A stretch of 64,000 bases of DNA from an uncultured Pelagibacteraceae bacterium. Lineage in GTDB: Bacteria > Pseudomonadota > Alphaproteobacteria > Pelagibacterales > Pelagibacteraceae. Every line of letters begins with the position of its first letter. Position 1 is the first letter of the stretch. The translations under genes and the position numbers were made by a program. This document shows, piece after piece, positions 10,945 to 20,760 of this stretch. The stretch lies in the NCBI GenBank assembly GCA_902526115.1, contig CABZJV010000001.1:1-64000 (forward strand), given 5' to 3'. Below the pieces are notes generated by a model. The model was given only the letters and a program-made list of their open reading frames with translations. It was not told the DNA's origin and made no database searches.

Positions 10945-11641
10945 GGAATTAAACTTTGAGGCTTATTTAGTTATTTCTCAAAAAAAATATGAGATCCAAT
11001 TACTTGATAAAAAAAATTTAAAGAATATTTTTAAAGAACAAATTCTGGTTGAAAATTATGTAGATTTTATTGATTATAATTTATTAAGTAGTTTTCTTGA
11101 TAAAAATATTTTTAAAATTGAAAAATTAATAGGAAAATTTTTAAAAAATATCTTTGTGATAATTGAAAATAAAAAAGTATTAAATTCTTATCTTGGGATT
11201 AAAAAAAAAAATTATTTTACTTCTATCGATAAACAATACCTGGAGACCTCTTTAACCGAGCTTAAAGATATTTTTAAAGAAAATTACCAAAGCCATAAGA
11301 TTATGCATTTTATAATAAATAGATACACAATTGACGGGGTCAACTATAATTTATTTGACGGAGAAATTGATGGAGAAAGTATGCTTGTTGAAGTCAAATT
11401 TATTTCTATTCCAATCATACTGATGAAAGAAATCAGTCAAGTACTAGAAAAATACCAAATAAACGTAGATCGATTTTTTGATAGAAATTATATAAATAAT
11501 TTTTCAGAATTAGATTCATCAGATTTATCAATAGTAGCTTTCAATATTAAAAATGGTCAAAATCAGAACGAAATCGGACTGGTTACAAAAAACCCTAAAA
11601 TAAAAGGTTTTTTTGAAAAATTTTTTCAACTATTTAGTTAG
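10937..11641 (+). CDS. ftsA: Shortened FtsA-like cell division protein (SHS2-like domain plus C-terminal amphipathic helix, ATPase lobe missing)
   Basis: 234 aa against about 420 aa for typical FtsA; HKIMHFIINRYTIDGV..DGESMLVEVKFISIP..ISQVLEKYQINVDRFF lines up by eye with the FtsA 1C (SHS2) region; lies directly after ftsQ. Confidence 0.6.
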   Translation: MTEELNFEAYLVISQKKYEIQLLDKKNLKNIFKEQILVENYVDFIDYNLLSSFLDKNIFKIEKLIGKFLKNIFVIIENKKVLNSYLGIKKKNYFTSIDKQYLETSLTELKDIFKENYQSHKIMHFIINRYTIDGVNYNLFDGEIDGESMLVEVKFISIPIILMKEISQVLEKYQINVDRFFDRNYINNFSELDSSDLSIVAFNIKNGQNQNEIGLVTKNPKIKGFFEKFFQLFS

Positions 11642-11705
11642 TTTTGTCTTATCTGGTAATATTTGTTGTTTTTAAATATTCGAAGATACAAATTAAACGT
11701 ATCTG

Positions 11706-12626
11706 GTGTCTTACTTAACTCAAAAAACAATTAAAAATAATGTTAATTTTAGTGGTATTGCGCTTCACAGCGGTCTTAATGTGAATGTCTGCATAAAACC
11801 CGCTGATGCTAATTTTGGTGTAGTATTTAAAAGAGTAGATCTAAAAAAAAATAATGAAGTCTATCCAAATTTTCTAAATGTAACAAACACAACCTTAAAT
11901 ACCACTATTGAGAACCAATTCGGTGCAAAAGTTTCAACGATAGAACATCTTATGGGCGCATTATTTGGTCTAGGTATAGATAATGTTTTAATAGAAATTG
12001 ATAACGAAGAAGTTCCAATTTTAGATGGTTCAGCAAAAATGTTTATTGAAAAAATAATCAAAGCTGGAATAAAAGTGAGCGACACAGCAATTAAAATAAT
12101 TAAGATTAATAAAGAAATTCAATATTCGGAGGGTGATAGATTTATTTCGATTAAACCTTCAAACTTAAGTTTAGATATAGAATTTGAATTAAAATACCAA
12201 AATCCTATAATTGGAAATCAAAAAAATAAATATAAAATTTATGAAGACGATTTGACCGATGTGTACAACTCAAGAACATACTGTTTGTTTGAAGATATAG
12301 AATTAATCAAAAAAAATGGATTAGCTAAAGGAGGCAGTTTAGATAATGCAATAGTTGTTAAAGGTAAAGAGATTTTAAATTCAGAAGGATTAAGAAACGA
12401 GAAGGAATTTGTTAATCATAAGATATTAGATTGTATTGGAGATCTTTACACAACGGGATATAGAATAGTTGCTTCAGTGAAGTGTTCTCAAGGAGGCCAT
12501 TATCTTACAAACCAACTACTTAAAAAAGTTTTTGCTAAAAAAGAAAATTTTTCAATAATAGAAATTAAAGAAAAAAACCTTCCACATACATTAATTAATA
12601 AAAATTTACTGAAATCTATAGCCTAG
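11706..12626 (+). CDS. lpxC: UDP-3-O-acyl-N-acetylglucosamine deacetylase
   Basis: TQKTIKNNVNFSGIALHSG, STIEHLMGALFGLGIDN, SRTYCLFED, VNHKILDCIGDL; GTG start. Confidence 0.96.
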   Translation: MSYLTQKTIKNNVNFSGIALHSGLNVNVCIKPADANFGVVFKRVDLKKNNEVYPNFLNVTNTTLNTTIENQFGAKVSTIEHLMGALFGLGIDNVLIEIDNEEVPILDGSAKMFIEKIIKAGIKVSDTAIKIIKINKEIQYSEGDRFISIKPSNLSLDIEFELKYQNPIIGNQKNKYKIYEDDLTDVYNSRTYCLFEDIELIKKNGLAKGGSLDNAIVVKGKEILNSEGLRNEKEFVNHKILDCIGDLYTTGYRIVASVKCSQGGHYLTNQLLKKVFAKKENFSIIEIKEKNLPHTLINKNLLKSIA

Positions 12627-12668
12627 ATTTAAAGAATTATTTCTCAAATATAAAATTAAAGAGTATAA

Positions 12669-13505
12669 ATGAACATGTCTATCAGAAGAATAATTTATGT
12701 TTTCATAATATTTATTTTTTGTTTATCTTGTACAAAAAAAATTGAAGAAAAATCTGTAATTAAAGAGACTAATTTAGAACTACAGATGATTGAAGCGTAT
12801 CAAGAAGGATTAGAAGAATTAAAAAAGGGTGATGCCATATTTGCAGCAAAAAAATTTAATGAAGCTGAAATCTTGTTTCCACAATCAGATGTAGCTCCAA
12901 GAGCAGCATTAATGGCAGGATATTCTTATTATACACAAAATTATTATGGAGACGCTATCGCAGAGTTGGAGAGATTTTTAAGAGTTTACCAAAATAATAA
13001 TGAAGTGCCTTACGCAAAATATTTGCTTGGTCTGTGTTATTATGAGCAAATTGTTGATGAAAGAAAAGATTTACAATCAATTGAAAATTCAAAAAAAATA
13101 TTTTCAGAACTTATTAAAGAATATCCAAATACAGAATTTGCAATCGATGCAGAATTTAAATTAAATTTAATTAATGATATTTTGGCTGCTAAAGAAATGT
13201 ATGTTGGAAGATATTATTTTGACCGTAAAAAATGGGTTGCGGCTATTAATAGATTTAAATATGTAATTAATGATTATGAAACAACTATTTATGTTCAAGA
13301 AGCTCTTCACAGATTAGTTGAGATTTACTATATTCTAGGACTTGAGAGTGAAGCAAAAAAATATGCAAATTTATTAGGTTATAATTATCAATCATCAGAA
13401 TGGTACGAAGTTTCTTATAGTGTTTTTGATAAAAATTATGAAAATAAAAATATTAAAAAAGAGGAAAATAGTATTTTAAAACGATTTAAATCTCTATTCG
13501 ATTGA
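12669..13505 (+). CDS. bamD: Outer membrane assembly lipoprotein BamD/ComL
   Basis: Lipoprotein signal (IFCLSCTKK), TPR repeats; typical position between lpxC and recN/ligA. Confidence 0.85.
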   Translation: MNMSIRRIIYVFIIFIFCLSCTKKIEEKSVIKETNLELQMIEAYQEGLEELKKGDAIFAAKKFNEAEILFPQSDVAPRAALMAGYSYYTQNYYGDAIAELERFLRVYQNNNEVPYAKYLLGLCYYEQIVDERKDLQSIENSKKIFSELIKEYPNTEFAIDAEFKLNLINDILAAKEMYVGRYYFDRKKWVAAINRFKYVINDYETTIYVQEALHRLVEIYYILGLESEAKKYANLLGYNYQSSEWYEVSYSVFDKNYENKNIKKEENSILKRFKSLFD

Positions 13506-13506
13506 G

Positions 13507-15537
13507 ATGAAAAAAAAAGAAATTTATAAAAAATATAAAGAAAAAATTAATTTAATTACTAAATTTAATAAGTCTTACTTTGAAAAAAGTACACCTATCG
13601 TTTCAGATATAGAATATGATGAATTAAAAAAAGAAATTATTAACCTAGAGAAAGAATATAATTTTCTAAAATCAAAAAAATCTCCAGCTGAGACCGTAGG
13701 GTATAAACCATCAAAAAATTTTAAAAAAGCATTACATAAAACACCAATGCTGTCTTTAGCAAATGCCTTTTCAAAAGACGATTTAATCAATTTTGAAAAA
13801 AAAATAACAAATTTTTTATCAAAAAAAAATGATTACAAAATTTTTTACAGCGCCGAACCCAAAATTGACGGAATTTCGGCTTCATTAACATATAAAAAAG
13901 GAAATCTTATAAGAGGTTTGTCTAGGGGTGACGGTAAAGAAGGTGAGGACATAACTGGCAATTTAAATACAATTGAAGATATTCCAAAGACTATTCCATC
14001 AAGAGATTTTCCTGAAGAAATTGATATTAGGGGAGAAGTTTTTATCCAAAATAGTGATTTTGAAAAATTAAAAGATAAATTTGCAAATCCAAGAAATGCG
14101 GCTTCTGGTTCTTTAAGACAAAAAAATCCTGAAGATACTAAAAAAATTCCATTAAAATTTATCGCTTATACCTTTGGTTTTGAAAAAGGTTTAAAGGTAG
14201 ATAATCAATTTGATTATTTAAATAAATTGGGAGAGTGGGGATTTAAAACAAATCCATTAAACAAACTGATCAGTGGTGTTAAAAACTTAATAACAAATTA
14301 TGTCGATATTGAGAAAAAAAGAGCTAATCTAGACTTTGATATAGATGGAATTGTTTATAAAATAAATGATTTTGCTCTTCAAAAAAGATTAGGGAATGTT
14401 GCTAATGCTCCTAGATGGGCTATTGCACACAAATTCTCTTCAAATAAGGCTGTATCTGAAATTAAGGATATAGAAATCCAAATCGGAAGGACTGGTGCTT
14501 TAACTCCAGTTGCAAAAATTAAACCAATTAACATTGGTGGAGTGTTAGTATCTAATGCAACCCTACATAACGAGGATGAAATTAAAAGAAAAGATATTAG
14601 AATAGGTGATACAGTAACAGTAGAAAGGGCTGGAGATGTAATACCGCACATACTTTCTGTAGATTTTAAAAAAAGAAAAAAAAATGTCCAAAGATTTGTA
14701 TTTCCTGAAAAATGTCCATCATGTGGTTCAAAAACAATTAAAGAATTTAACTCTATTACTAGGAAAAAAGATGCTGTTAGAAGATGTTCTAGCGAGGGTT
14801 ATTTTTGTGAAAAAATATCTGTAGAAAAATTAAAGCATTTCGTCTCAAAGGAAGCTTTTAACATTGATGGTTTTGGAAAGAAAATTGTAGAGAATTTTTG
14901 GAAATTAAAATTAATTAAATTTCCACAAGATATTTTTAAATTAGATTATAATAAAATTCAGAAACTAGAGGGATGGGGAGAACTATCAGTAGAAAATTTA
15001 AAATATTCAATTAACGAAAAAAAAAAGATCTCATTAGAAAAATTAATATATGCTTTAGGTATTAGACACATAGGTTTAGAAAATGCAAAATTATTATCAA
15101 AGTACTTTACTTCGTTTCAAAACTTTAAAAATTTGTCCGTTACTAATAAATATAATGATTTACTAAATATTGATGGAATTGGAGAAACACAGGTTAATTC
15201 AATCAAAAATTTTTTTTCAGTTCCAAAAAATTTTGAAGTTTTAATTGAACTTGAAAAATTATTAACGATAAAAAAACCTATATTTGAAAAGAAAAATGGT
15301 TTATTAAAAGATAAGTTTTTTTTAGTAACAGGAAAATTATACAATTTAAGTCGAGCAGAAGTTAAATCACTAATAGAAGAAAATTCAGGCACCACTGTAA
15401 GTAGTGTTACAAAAAAATTAAATTATTTAATCACAGGTGAAAAACCAACCAAAAGAAAAGTAGAAAGTGCTAAAGCACTTAAAATTAAAATTATTAATCA
15501 AGATGAGTTTTTAAAAATGCTAAATAAAACTAGCTAA
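13507..15537 (+). CDS. ligA: NAD-dependent DNA ligase
   Basis: AEPKIDGISASLTY active-site motif, RGEVFI, CPSCGSK zinc finger, HhH and BRCT-like C-terminus. Confidence 0.97.
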   Translation: MKKKEIYKKYKEKINLITKFNKSYFEKSTPIVSDIEYDELKKEIINLEKEYNFLKSKKSPAETVGYKPSKNFKKALHKTPMLSLANAFSKDDLINFEKKITNFLSKKNDYKIFYSAEPKIDGISASLTYKKGNLIRGLSRGDGKEGEDITGNLNTIEDIPKTIPSRDFPEEIDIRGEVFIQNSDFEKLKDKFANPRNAASGSLRQKNPEDTKKIPLKFIAYTFGFEKGLKVDNQFDYLNKLGEWGFKTNPLNKLISGVKNLITNYVDIEKKRANLDFDIDGIVYKINDFALQKRLGNVANAPRWAIAHKFSSNKAVSEIKDIEIQIGRTGALTPVAKIKPINIGGVLVSNATLHNEDEIKRKDIRIGDTVTVERAGDVIPHILSVDFKKRKKNVQRFVFPEKCPSCGSKTIKEFNSITRKKDAVRRCSSEGYFCEKISVEKLKHFVSKEAFNIDGFGKKIVENFWKLKLIKFPQDIFKLDYNKIQKLEGWGELSVENLKYSINEKKKISLEKLIYALGIRHIGLENAKLLSKYFTSFQNFKNLSVTNKYNDLLNIDGIGETQVNSIKNFFSVPKNFEVLIELEKLLTIKKPIFEKKNGLLKDKFFLVTGKLYNLSRAEVKSLIEENSGTTVSSVTKKLNYLITGEKPTKRKVESAKALKIKIINQDEFLKMLNKTS

Positions 15538-17229
15538 CCATTTTTTTTCACTTGAATTTAAATATTTTGAAATTTTAGAATAGACGTTCAAATGATATGT
15601 AAACAAATAGTTTTTTTCTAAATTGCTTAATAATTTAAAATTAATCATATCTTTTTCAATTGGAGCTAATGTCAGATTCTCAAAATATAATTTCTTATTT
15701 TGTTTTTTAACATACACTAAATTTTCTATACGAATCCCAAATTTATTTTTTTTGTAAAAACCTGGTTCATTACTTAAAATCATACCTTCTTTAATCTTAA
15801 CTTTATTTATCTTAGATATTGACTGTGGCCCCTCATGAACGTTAAGAAAAAAACCAACACCATGGCCAGTTCCGTGAGTATAGTCTAAATTACTCTTTTT
15901 CAGGAATTTTCTAGCTCTGATGTCAATTTTTTTTCCAATATTGTCTTTTTTTAAATTTGAGGTTGCCACAGCTATATGTCCTTTTAACACATTGGTGAAA
16001 ATATTTTTTATATCTTGGCTTTGTTTAGAGAAGCAAATAGTTCTGGTGACATCCGTTGTGCCATACTTATATTGACCCCCAGAGTCGCAGAGAAAGATAT
16101 CTTTTTTTCTTATAGTTCTACAATTATTTAATCTAGCTCGATAATGAACTATAGCACCATTTTTTCCAGATCCTGCAATCGTATCAAAACTAGGATAAAG
16201 ATAATTTCTGTTTTGCTTTCTAAATTTCTCCAATTTGTTTTGTGCCTGAACTTCGGTGATTGGTTTTTTGTTAATATTCTTCATCCAATATAAAAATTTA
16301 GTCAGAGCCACACCATCAGTCACATGTGATTTAATCATATTTTTTATTTCAGTTTTGTTTTTAATAGATTTAAAATAATAAATTGGGTCATCTTTTTTTC
16401 TAATTTTAAATTTTAATTTAATTAAATTTTCAAAATAAATTGAACAAGTATTTTCATCAATAATAAAACTCCCATTTTTAAATTTATGGATTTCTCTAAT
16501 ATCAATTATTTGATTAGAATTTATAATTTTTTGATAAATTAATTTTTTACATTTTGTTTTATTAGCAATTAAATAAATTCTTTTAGTCTTACTAACTATC
16601 AATCTCGAGTTTGGCATTGGTGTATTGGGACCATCTTTACCTCTTATATTAAGAGTCCAAGCTACATTTTCCGGGGCGCTAATGAAAAGATAATCTGAAT
16701 TATTTTTTATTAGATGTTTTGAAATTTTATTTAATTTAGAATTGCGACTTTCTCCTACAATATTTTTATCTAAATGAAAGAACGGATATTTATCATTGAT
16801 TTTAAATTTTTCTACTTGATCAACAAGATTCTCATTAATGAATTTAATGTGATTAAATTTTAAAAAAAACTTATTAATTTGTTTGTACGTAAATAGTTTT
16901 GGATCGATACCAAGTGTAAGGTTTTTAAATAAGCTACAATTACTTAATTTTTCATAACCTACTATTTTAAAATTCTTACCAGATTCAATTTGGCTTTGAA
17001 TAGTATATCTTCCATCTGTAAACAAATAATTTTTATTTTTTAATATGATCGCAACTCCAGCAGATCCACTAAAATTAGATATAACTTTAAGTCTATTTAG
17101 TCTGGAATATTCTGTAAAATATTCGTCATTTTTTGGAACAACATATCCATCTATTTTATATTGTTTAAATTTACTTCTTAAAATTTTAATTTTATTTATC
17201 ACTTTATTCTTTTTTGGTACCTTATCCAT
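15520..17229 (-). CDS. pepP: Xaa-Pro aminopeptidase (M24B)
   Basis: DGRYTIQSQ, FDTIAGSGKNGAIVHY, CDSGGQYKYGTTDVTRT, HGTGHGVGFFLNVHEGPQ, LSNEPGFY. Confidence 0.92.
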   Translation of the reverse strand: MDKVPKKNKVINKIKILRSKFKQYKIDGYVVPKNDEYFTEYSRLNRLKVISNFSGSAGVAIILKNKNYLFTDGRYTIQSQIESGKNFKIVGYEKLSNCSLFKNLTLGIDPKLFTYKQINKFFLKFNHIKFINENLVDQVEKFKINDKYPFFHLDKNIVGESRNSKLNKISKHLIKNNSDYLFISAPENVAWTLNIRGKDGPNTPMPNSRLIVSKTKRIYLIANKTKCKKLIYQKIINSNQIIDIREIHKFKNGSFIIDENTCSIYFENLIKLKFKIRKKDDPIYYFKSIKNKTEIKNMIKSHVTDGVALTKFLYWMKNINKKPITEVQAQNKLEKFRKQNRNYLYPSFDTIAGSGKNGAIVHYRARLNNCRTIRKKDIFLCDSGGQYKYGTTDVTRTICFSKQSQDIKNIFTNVLKGHIAVATSNLKKDNIGKKIDIRARKFLKKSNLDYTHGTGHGVGFFLNVHEGPQSISKINKVKIKEGMILSNEPGFYKKNKFGIRIENLVYVKKQNKKLYFENLTLAPIEKDMINFKLLSNLEKNYLFTYHLNVYSKISKYLNSSEKKWLASFI

Positions 17230-19235
17230 CCAGGGCTTCTTGTTCCTTCTTCAACTTCAAAATCTTGGTTAAATTCAAAATCATCTTCATTATTAATTTC
17301 ATCGTCAAAAAATGAATTTTTTTCTAAATTTTTCTCTGGTAACTCTTCAATAAATCTTGATGCCATACTATCTATCCAGTCTCCTTGATAAAATCTATTC
17401 ATAGAAAATGAAATTATAGCCTTTTGCTTAGCTCTAGTTATCCCAACATATGCTAGTCTTCTTTCTTCTTCCAGACCTTTCTGGCCCTTTTCTTCAATTG
17501 ATTTTTGATGAGGGAATAGTCCTTCTTCCCAACCTGGTAAAAAAACTACATCAAATTCTAAACCTTTTGCAGCATGCATTGTCATCATATTAACTTTTTC
17601 ACCATCCCATTCCTGATCTACAGACGTGGCAAGTGACACATGCTCTAAGAAACTTTCCAAATTATCAAATTCTTTCATAGCGCTTAATAACTCCTTAATA
17701 TTCTCTAGTCTATTTTCGTTATCTAAATCCTTTTTATTTTTTAGCATTGCTGAATAACCAGACTCATCTAATACAATTTGTAACAATTTGATATGACTTG
17801 AATTTTTAATTTTTAAATCGTTTCTCCATTTATTCAAAGAATTAATAAAAAAGCTTAGTCCAACTTTAGCTTTCGGTTTAATAAGGTTTTGCTCAAGCAT
17901 TTTAATAGAAGCTCTTTCCAAGTTTAAGTGTTGCTCTTTTGAAAATTCATGAATATCTTTTAATGTACTATCTCCAATCGCTCTTTTAGGATTATTTACA
18001 ATTCTTTCGAAAGCCAAATCATCTTTTTCTTGATGAATTAATCTTAGATAAGCAACACAATCTTTAATTTCTGCTCTTTCATAAAATTTTGTCCCTCCTA
18101 AAATTCTATAAGGCATTCCAATTTTAAGAAATCTTTCTTCAAATTCCCGAGTTTGAAAAATAGCTCTGACTAGAATTGCAATATTATTATAAGAAAATTT
18201 TTTCTTAATATTTTTTTCTATTTCATCTGAAACTCCAACTGCTTCATCCTTTCCATTTTTAAAACAATTTAATTTAACTAAATCTCCATCTTCCATTGTA
18301 GTAGTTAATGTTTTTCCAACTCGATTTTGATTATTTGAAATAAGATTAGAAGCAACAGATAAAATATTCTGTGATGATCTATAATTTTGTTCAAGTCTTA
18401 TGACTTTTGTATTTTCATAAACTTTATCAAATTCAAGAAAATTTTTGATTTCTGCTCCTCGCCAACTATAAATAGATTGATCATCATCTCCAACACAACA
18501 AATATTTTTATTTTTTGTAGATAAAAGATTAAGCCATCTACTTTGGATAAAGTTAGTATCTTGGTATTCATCAACAAGAATATATTTAAAATTTTTAGAA
18601 TAAATTTCTCTTATATCGGAATAGTTTTCTAAAATTTTGACTGTATGTAAAATTAGATCTCCAAAGTCACAAGAATTCAGGTCAGTTAACTTTTGTTGAT
18701 ATATTTTGTATAGTGGCAAAATAGTTTTTTCGTAAATATCTTTTTTATTAATAATCACCTCTGATGGGTAATATCCTTTGTTTTTCCAACGATCTATAAT
18801 TGCTAGTATAAATCTTGGTGCTAATTGTTTAATATCTATATTCTCAGCTTTACAAATATTTTTTATGAGTCTTATTTGATCATCTGTATCTATTATAGTG
18901 AAGTTTGAATTTAGGTTTGCAGCGGAAGCATGCTTTCTAAGTAGTTTTGCACAAATTGAGTGAAATGTTCCAAGCCAAGATAGCCCAATTGCAGCAGATC
19001 CCAAAATATTACTTACTCTATTTTGCATTTCTTTTGCCGCTTTATTTGTAAAAGTTACTGCTAAAATTTGATTAGGGAACGCCTTTTTTTCTCTGATAAT
19101 ATTGGCAATTCTAGACGTTAAAACTTTAGTTTTACCTGAGCCAGCCCCAGCAACAATTAAAAGTGGACCATCTAGGTGTAATACGGCCTCTTTTTGAGGT
19201 TCATTCAAATTTTTAAGATAATCTTTGTTTATCAT
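17199..19235 (-). CDS. uvrD: UvrD/PcrA-family superfamily 1 DNA helicase
   Basis: LNEPQKEAVLHLDGPLLIVAGAGSGKTKVLTSRI, VDEYQDTN, GDDDQSIYSWRGA, TMHAAKGLEFDVVFLPGWEEGLFPH, VGITRAK. Confidence 0.96.
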   Translation of the reverse strand: MINKDYLKNLNEPQKEAVLHLDGPLLIVAGAGSGKTKVLTSRIANIIREKKAFPNQILAVTFTNKAAKEMQNRVSNILGSAAIGLSWLGTFHSICAKLLRKHASAANLNSNFTIIDTDDQIRLIKNICKAENIDIKQLAPRFILAIIDRWKNKGYYPSEVIINKKDIYEKTILPLYKIYQQKLTDLNSCDFGDLILHTVKILENYSDIREIYSKNFKYILVDEYQDTNFIQSRWLNLLSTKNKNICCVGDDDQSIYSWRGAEIKNFLEFDKVYENTKVIRLEQNYRSSQNILSVASNLISNNQNRVGKTLTTTMEDGDLVKLNCFKNGKDEAVGVSDEIEKNIKKKFSYNNIAILVRAIFQTREFEERFLKIGMPYRILGGTKFYERAEIKDCVAYLRLIHQEKDDLAFERIVNNPKRAIGDSTLKDIHEFSKEQHLNLERASIKMLEQNLIKPKAKVGLSFFINSLNKWRNDLKIKNSSHIKLLQIVLDESGYSAMLKNKKDLDNENRLENIKELLSAMKEFDNLESFLEHVSLATSVDQEWDGEKVNMMTMHAAKGLEFDVVFLPGWEEGLFPHQKSIEEKGQKGLEEERRLAYVGITRAKQKAIISFSMNRFYQGDWIDSMASRFIEELPEKNLEKNSFFDDEINNEDDFEFNQDFEVEEGTRSPGWIRYQKRIK

Positions 19236-19269
19236 TTAGAATAATACTTTATAAGATTTCCTGATTGAA

Positions 19270-20760
19270 ATGACCAAGTCAAACCTATTTGTTAAAAATT
19301 TAAAAAACATTAATAAGTCAATTAATAGTCTATTAGAGCGAAATTTAAACAAGTTAAAATTTGATAACTTTAAAACTCTACCGAGAAATAATAAAATTAT
19401 CCTCGCTGTTGTCGCACTTTTTATATTATTTGTTTCTTACCTTCTTGTACCTTCATTCTATAAGCAAGAGAATATTTCAAAAAAATTAAAAATAGAACTG
19501 CAAAGTAAATTCAACTTAGACTTTACTTTTAATCAAAATATAGATTATAATTTTTTCCCAAGACCTCATTTTGTGAGCAAAGGTTCTTATATTATTGAAA
19601 ACCAAAAAAATATTGCAGAGATAAAAAAGATAATAATTTATGTTTCTTTAAATAATTTATTTTCTACAAAAAATTTTAATATTAAAGAAGTTCTTTTGGA
19701 ACATGCAAATTTTGAATTAAATAATAAAAATAGTAATTTCTTTATAAAACTTTTAAATAATAATTTTTTAAATGCTAATTTAAAAATTAAAACAAGTAAT
19801 ATTTTTTTTAGAAATTTAGAGAATGAAGTTTTGTTTATAAATAAAATTAAAAAATTGAAATATTATTATGACTCTAAAAAATTGAAAAACATCCTTTATT
19901 CAGAAAATGAGATATTTAATACTTCTTTTTCGATAGAGGCAATCAACTATGAAGAGGAAAAAAAATTATATACCAAGTTAGACTTTGATTTAGCAAAATT
20001 ACAAATTGAAAATACATTTAATTATGAGAAAGATTTTAAATCAGGTTCAGCCAGTTTGTTATACAATAAAAATAAAAGCTTAATAAATTATAAAGTCAAT
20101 GAAAGTTTTTTTGAGTTTAATTATTCAAATGAATTAGATAAAGAAAAATTTTTATATACTGGAAAATTAAACTTTAAACCTTTTTATTCTGTTTTTGATG
20201 GAACTACTGAAGAATTAGATATTTCTTATTTTTTTGGAACAAATGCAATTATTGCTGAATTATTAAAAACTGAAATTTTTTATAATAAAAATATAGATTT
20301 TGAATTGAATATAAACTCAAATAAAATTGAAAATAATAGAAATTTTACTAATCTTTTTTTAAAATTTAAAATTAAGGAGGGCTTAATTGATATAGATGAT
20401 ACCAAAGTAGAATGGAAAGATAATTCGATTATAAAGTTATCTGATACGTTAATTTATGTAAAAGACGGCAAACTTTTTTTGGATGGAAGATCACAGGTAA
20501 ATATTGCAAATATTAAAAATATTTATAAATTTTTACTCACACCTAAAAATTTTAGAAAAGAAATAAAAACAATCGATTTTAGTTTTACTTATGTTTTCTC
20601 TGAAAAAGCAATAATATTAAGTAATATTATGATTGATGGTAAATATAATCAAAAAGTTAACAAGGGGTTAGATAATTTTTATTTACGAGACAATGATATA
20701 CAAAATAAAATATATTTTAAGAATATGATGAATGATATAATTGAAGCTTACTCTGGGTAG
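19270..20760 (+). CDS. Hypothetical membrane-anchored protein, weakly AsmA-like
   Basis: One N-terminal TM helix, then a long beta-rich region opening with FNQNIDYNFFPRPHFVSKGSYII; the family call is weak. Confidence 0.5.
   Translation: MTKSNLFVKNLKNINKSINSLLERNLNKLKFDNFKTLPRNNKIILAVVALFILFVSYLLVPSFYKQENISKKLKIELQSKFNLDFTFNQNIDYNFFPRPHFVSKGSYIIENQKNIAEIKKIIIYVSLNNLFSTKNFNIKEVLLEHANFELNNKNSNFFIKLLNNNFLNANLKIKTSNIFFRNLENEVLFINKIKKLKYYYDSKKLKNILYSENEIFNTSFSIEAINYEEEKKLYTKLDFDLAKLQIENTFNYEKDFKSGSASLLYNKNKSLINYKVNESFFEFNYSNELDKEKFLYTGKLNFKPFYSVFDGTTEELDISYFFGTNAIIAELLKTEIFYNKNIDFELNINSNKIENNRNFTNLFLKFKIKEGLIDIDDTKVEWKDNSIIKLSDTLIYVKDGKLFLDGRSQVNIANIKNIYKFLLTPKNFRKEIKTIDFSFTYVFSEKAIILSNIMIDGKYNQKVNKGLDNFYLRDNDIQNKIYFKNMMNDIIEAYSG

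Noticed and set aside
14379-14651. 90-aa minus-strand ORF
   Set aside because: Antisense to ligA; no SD or recognisable motif.
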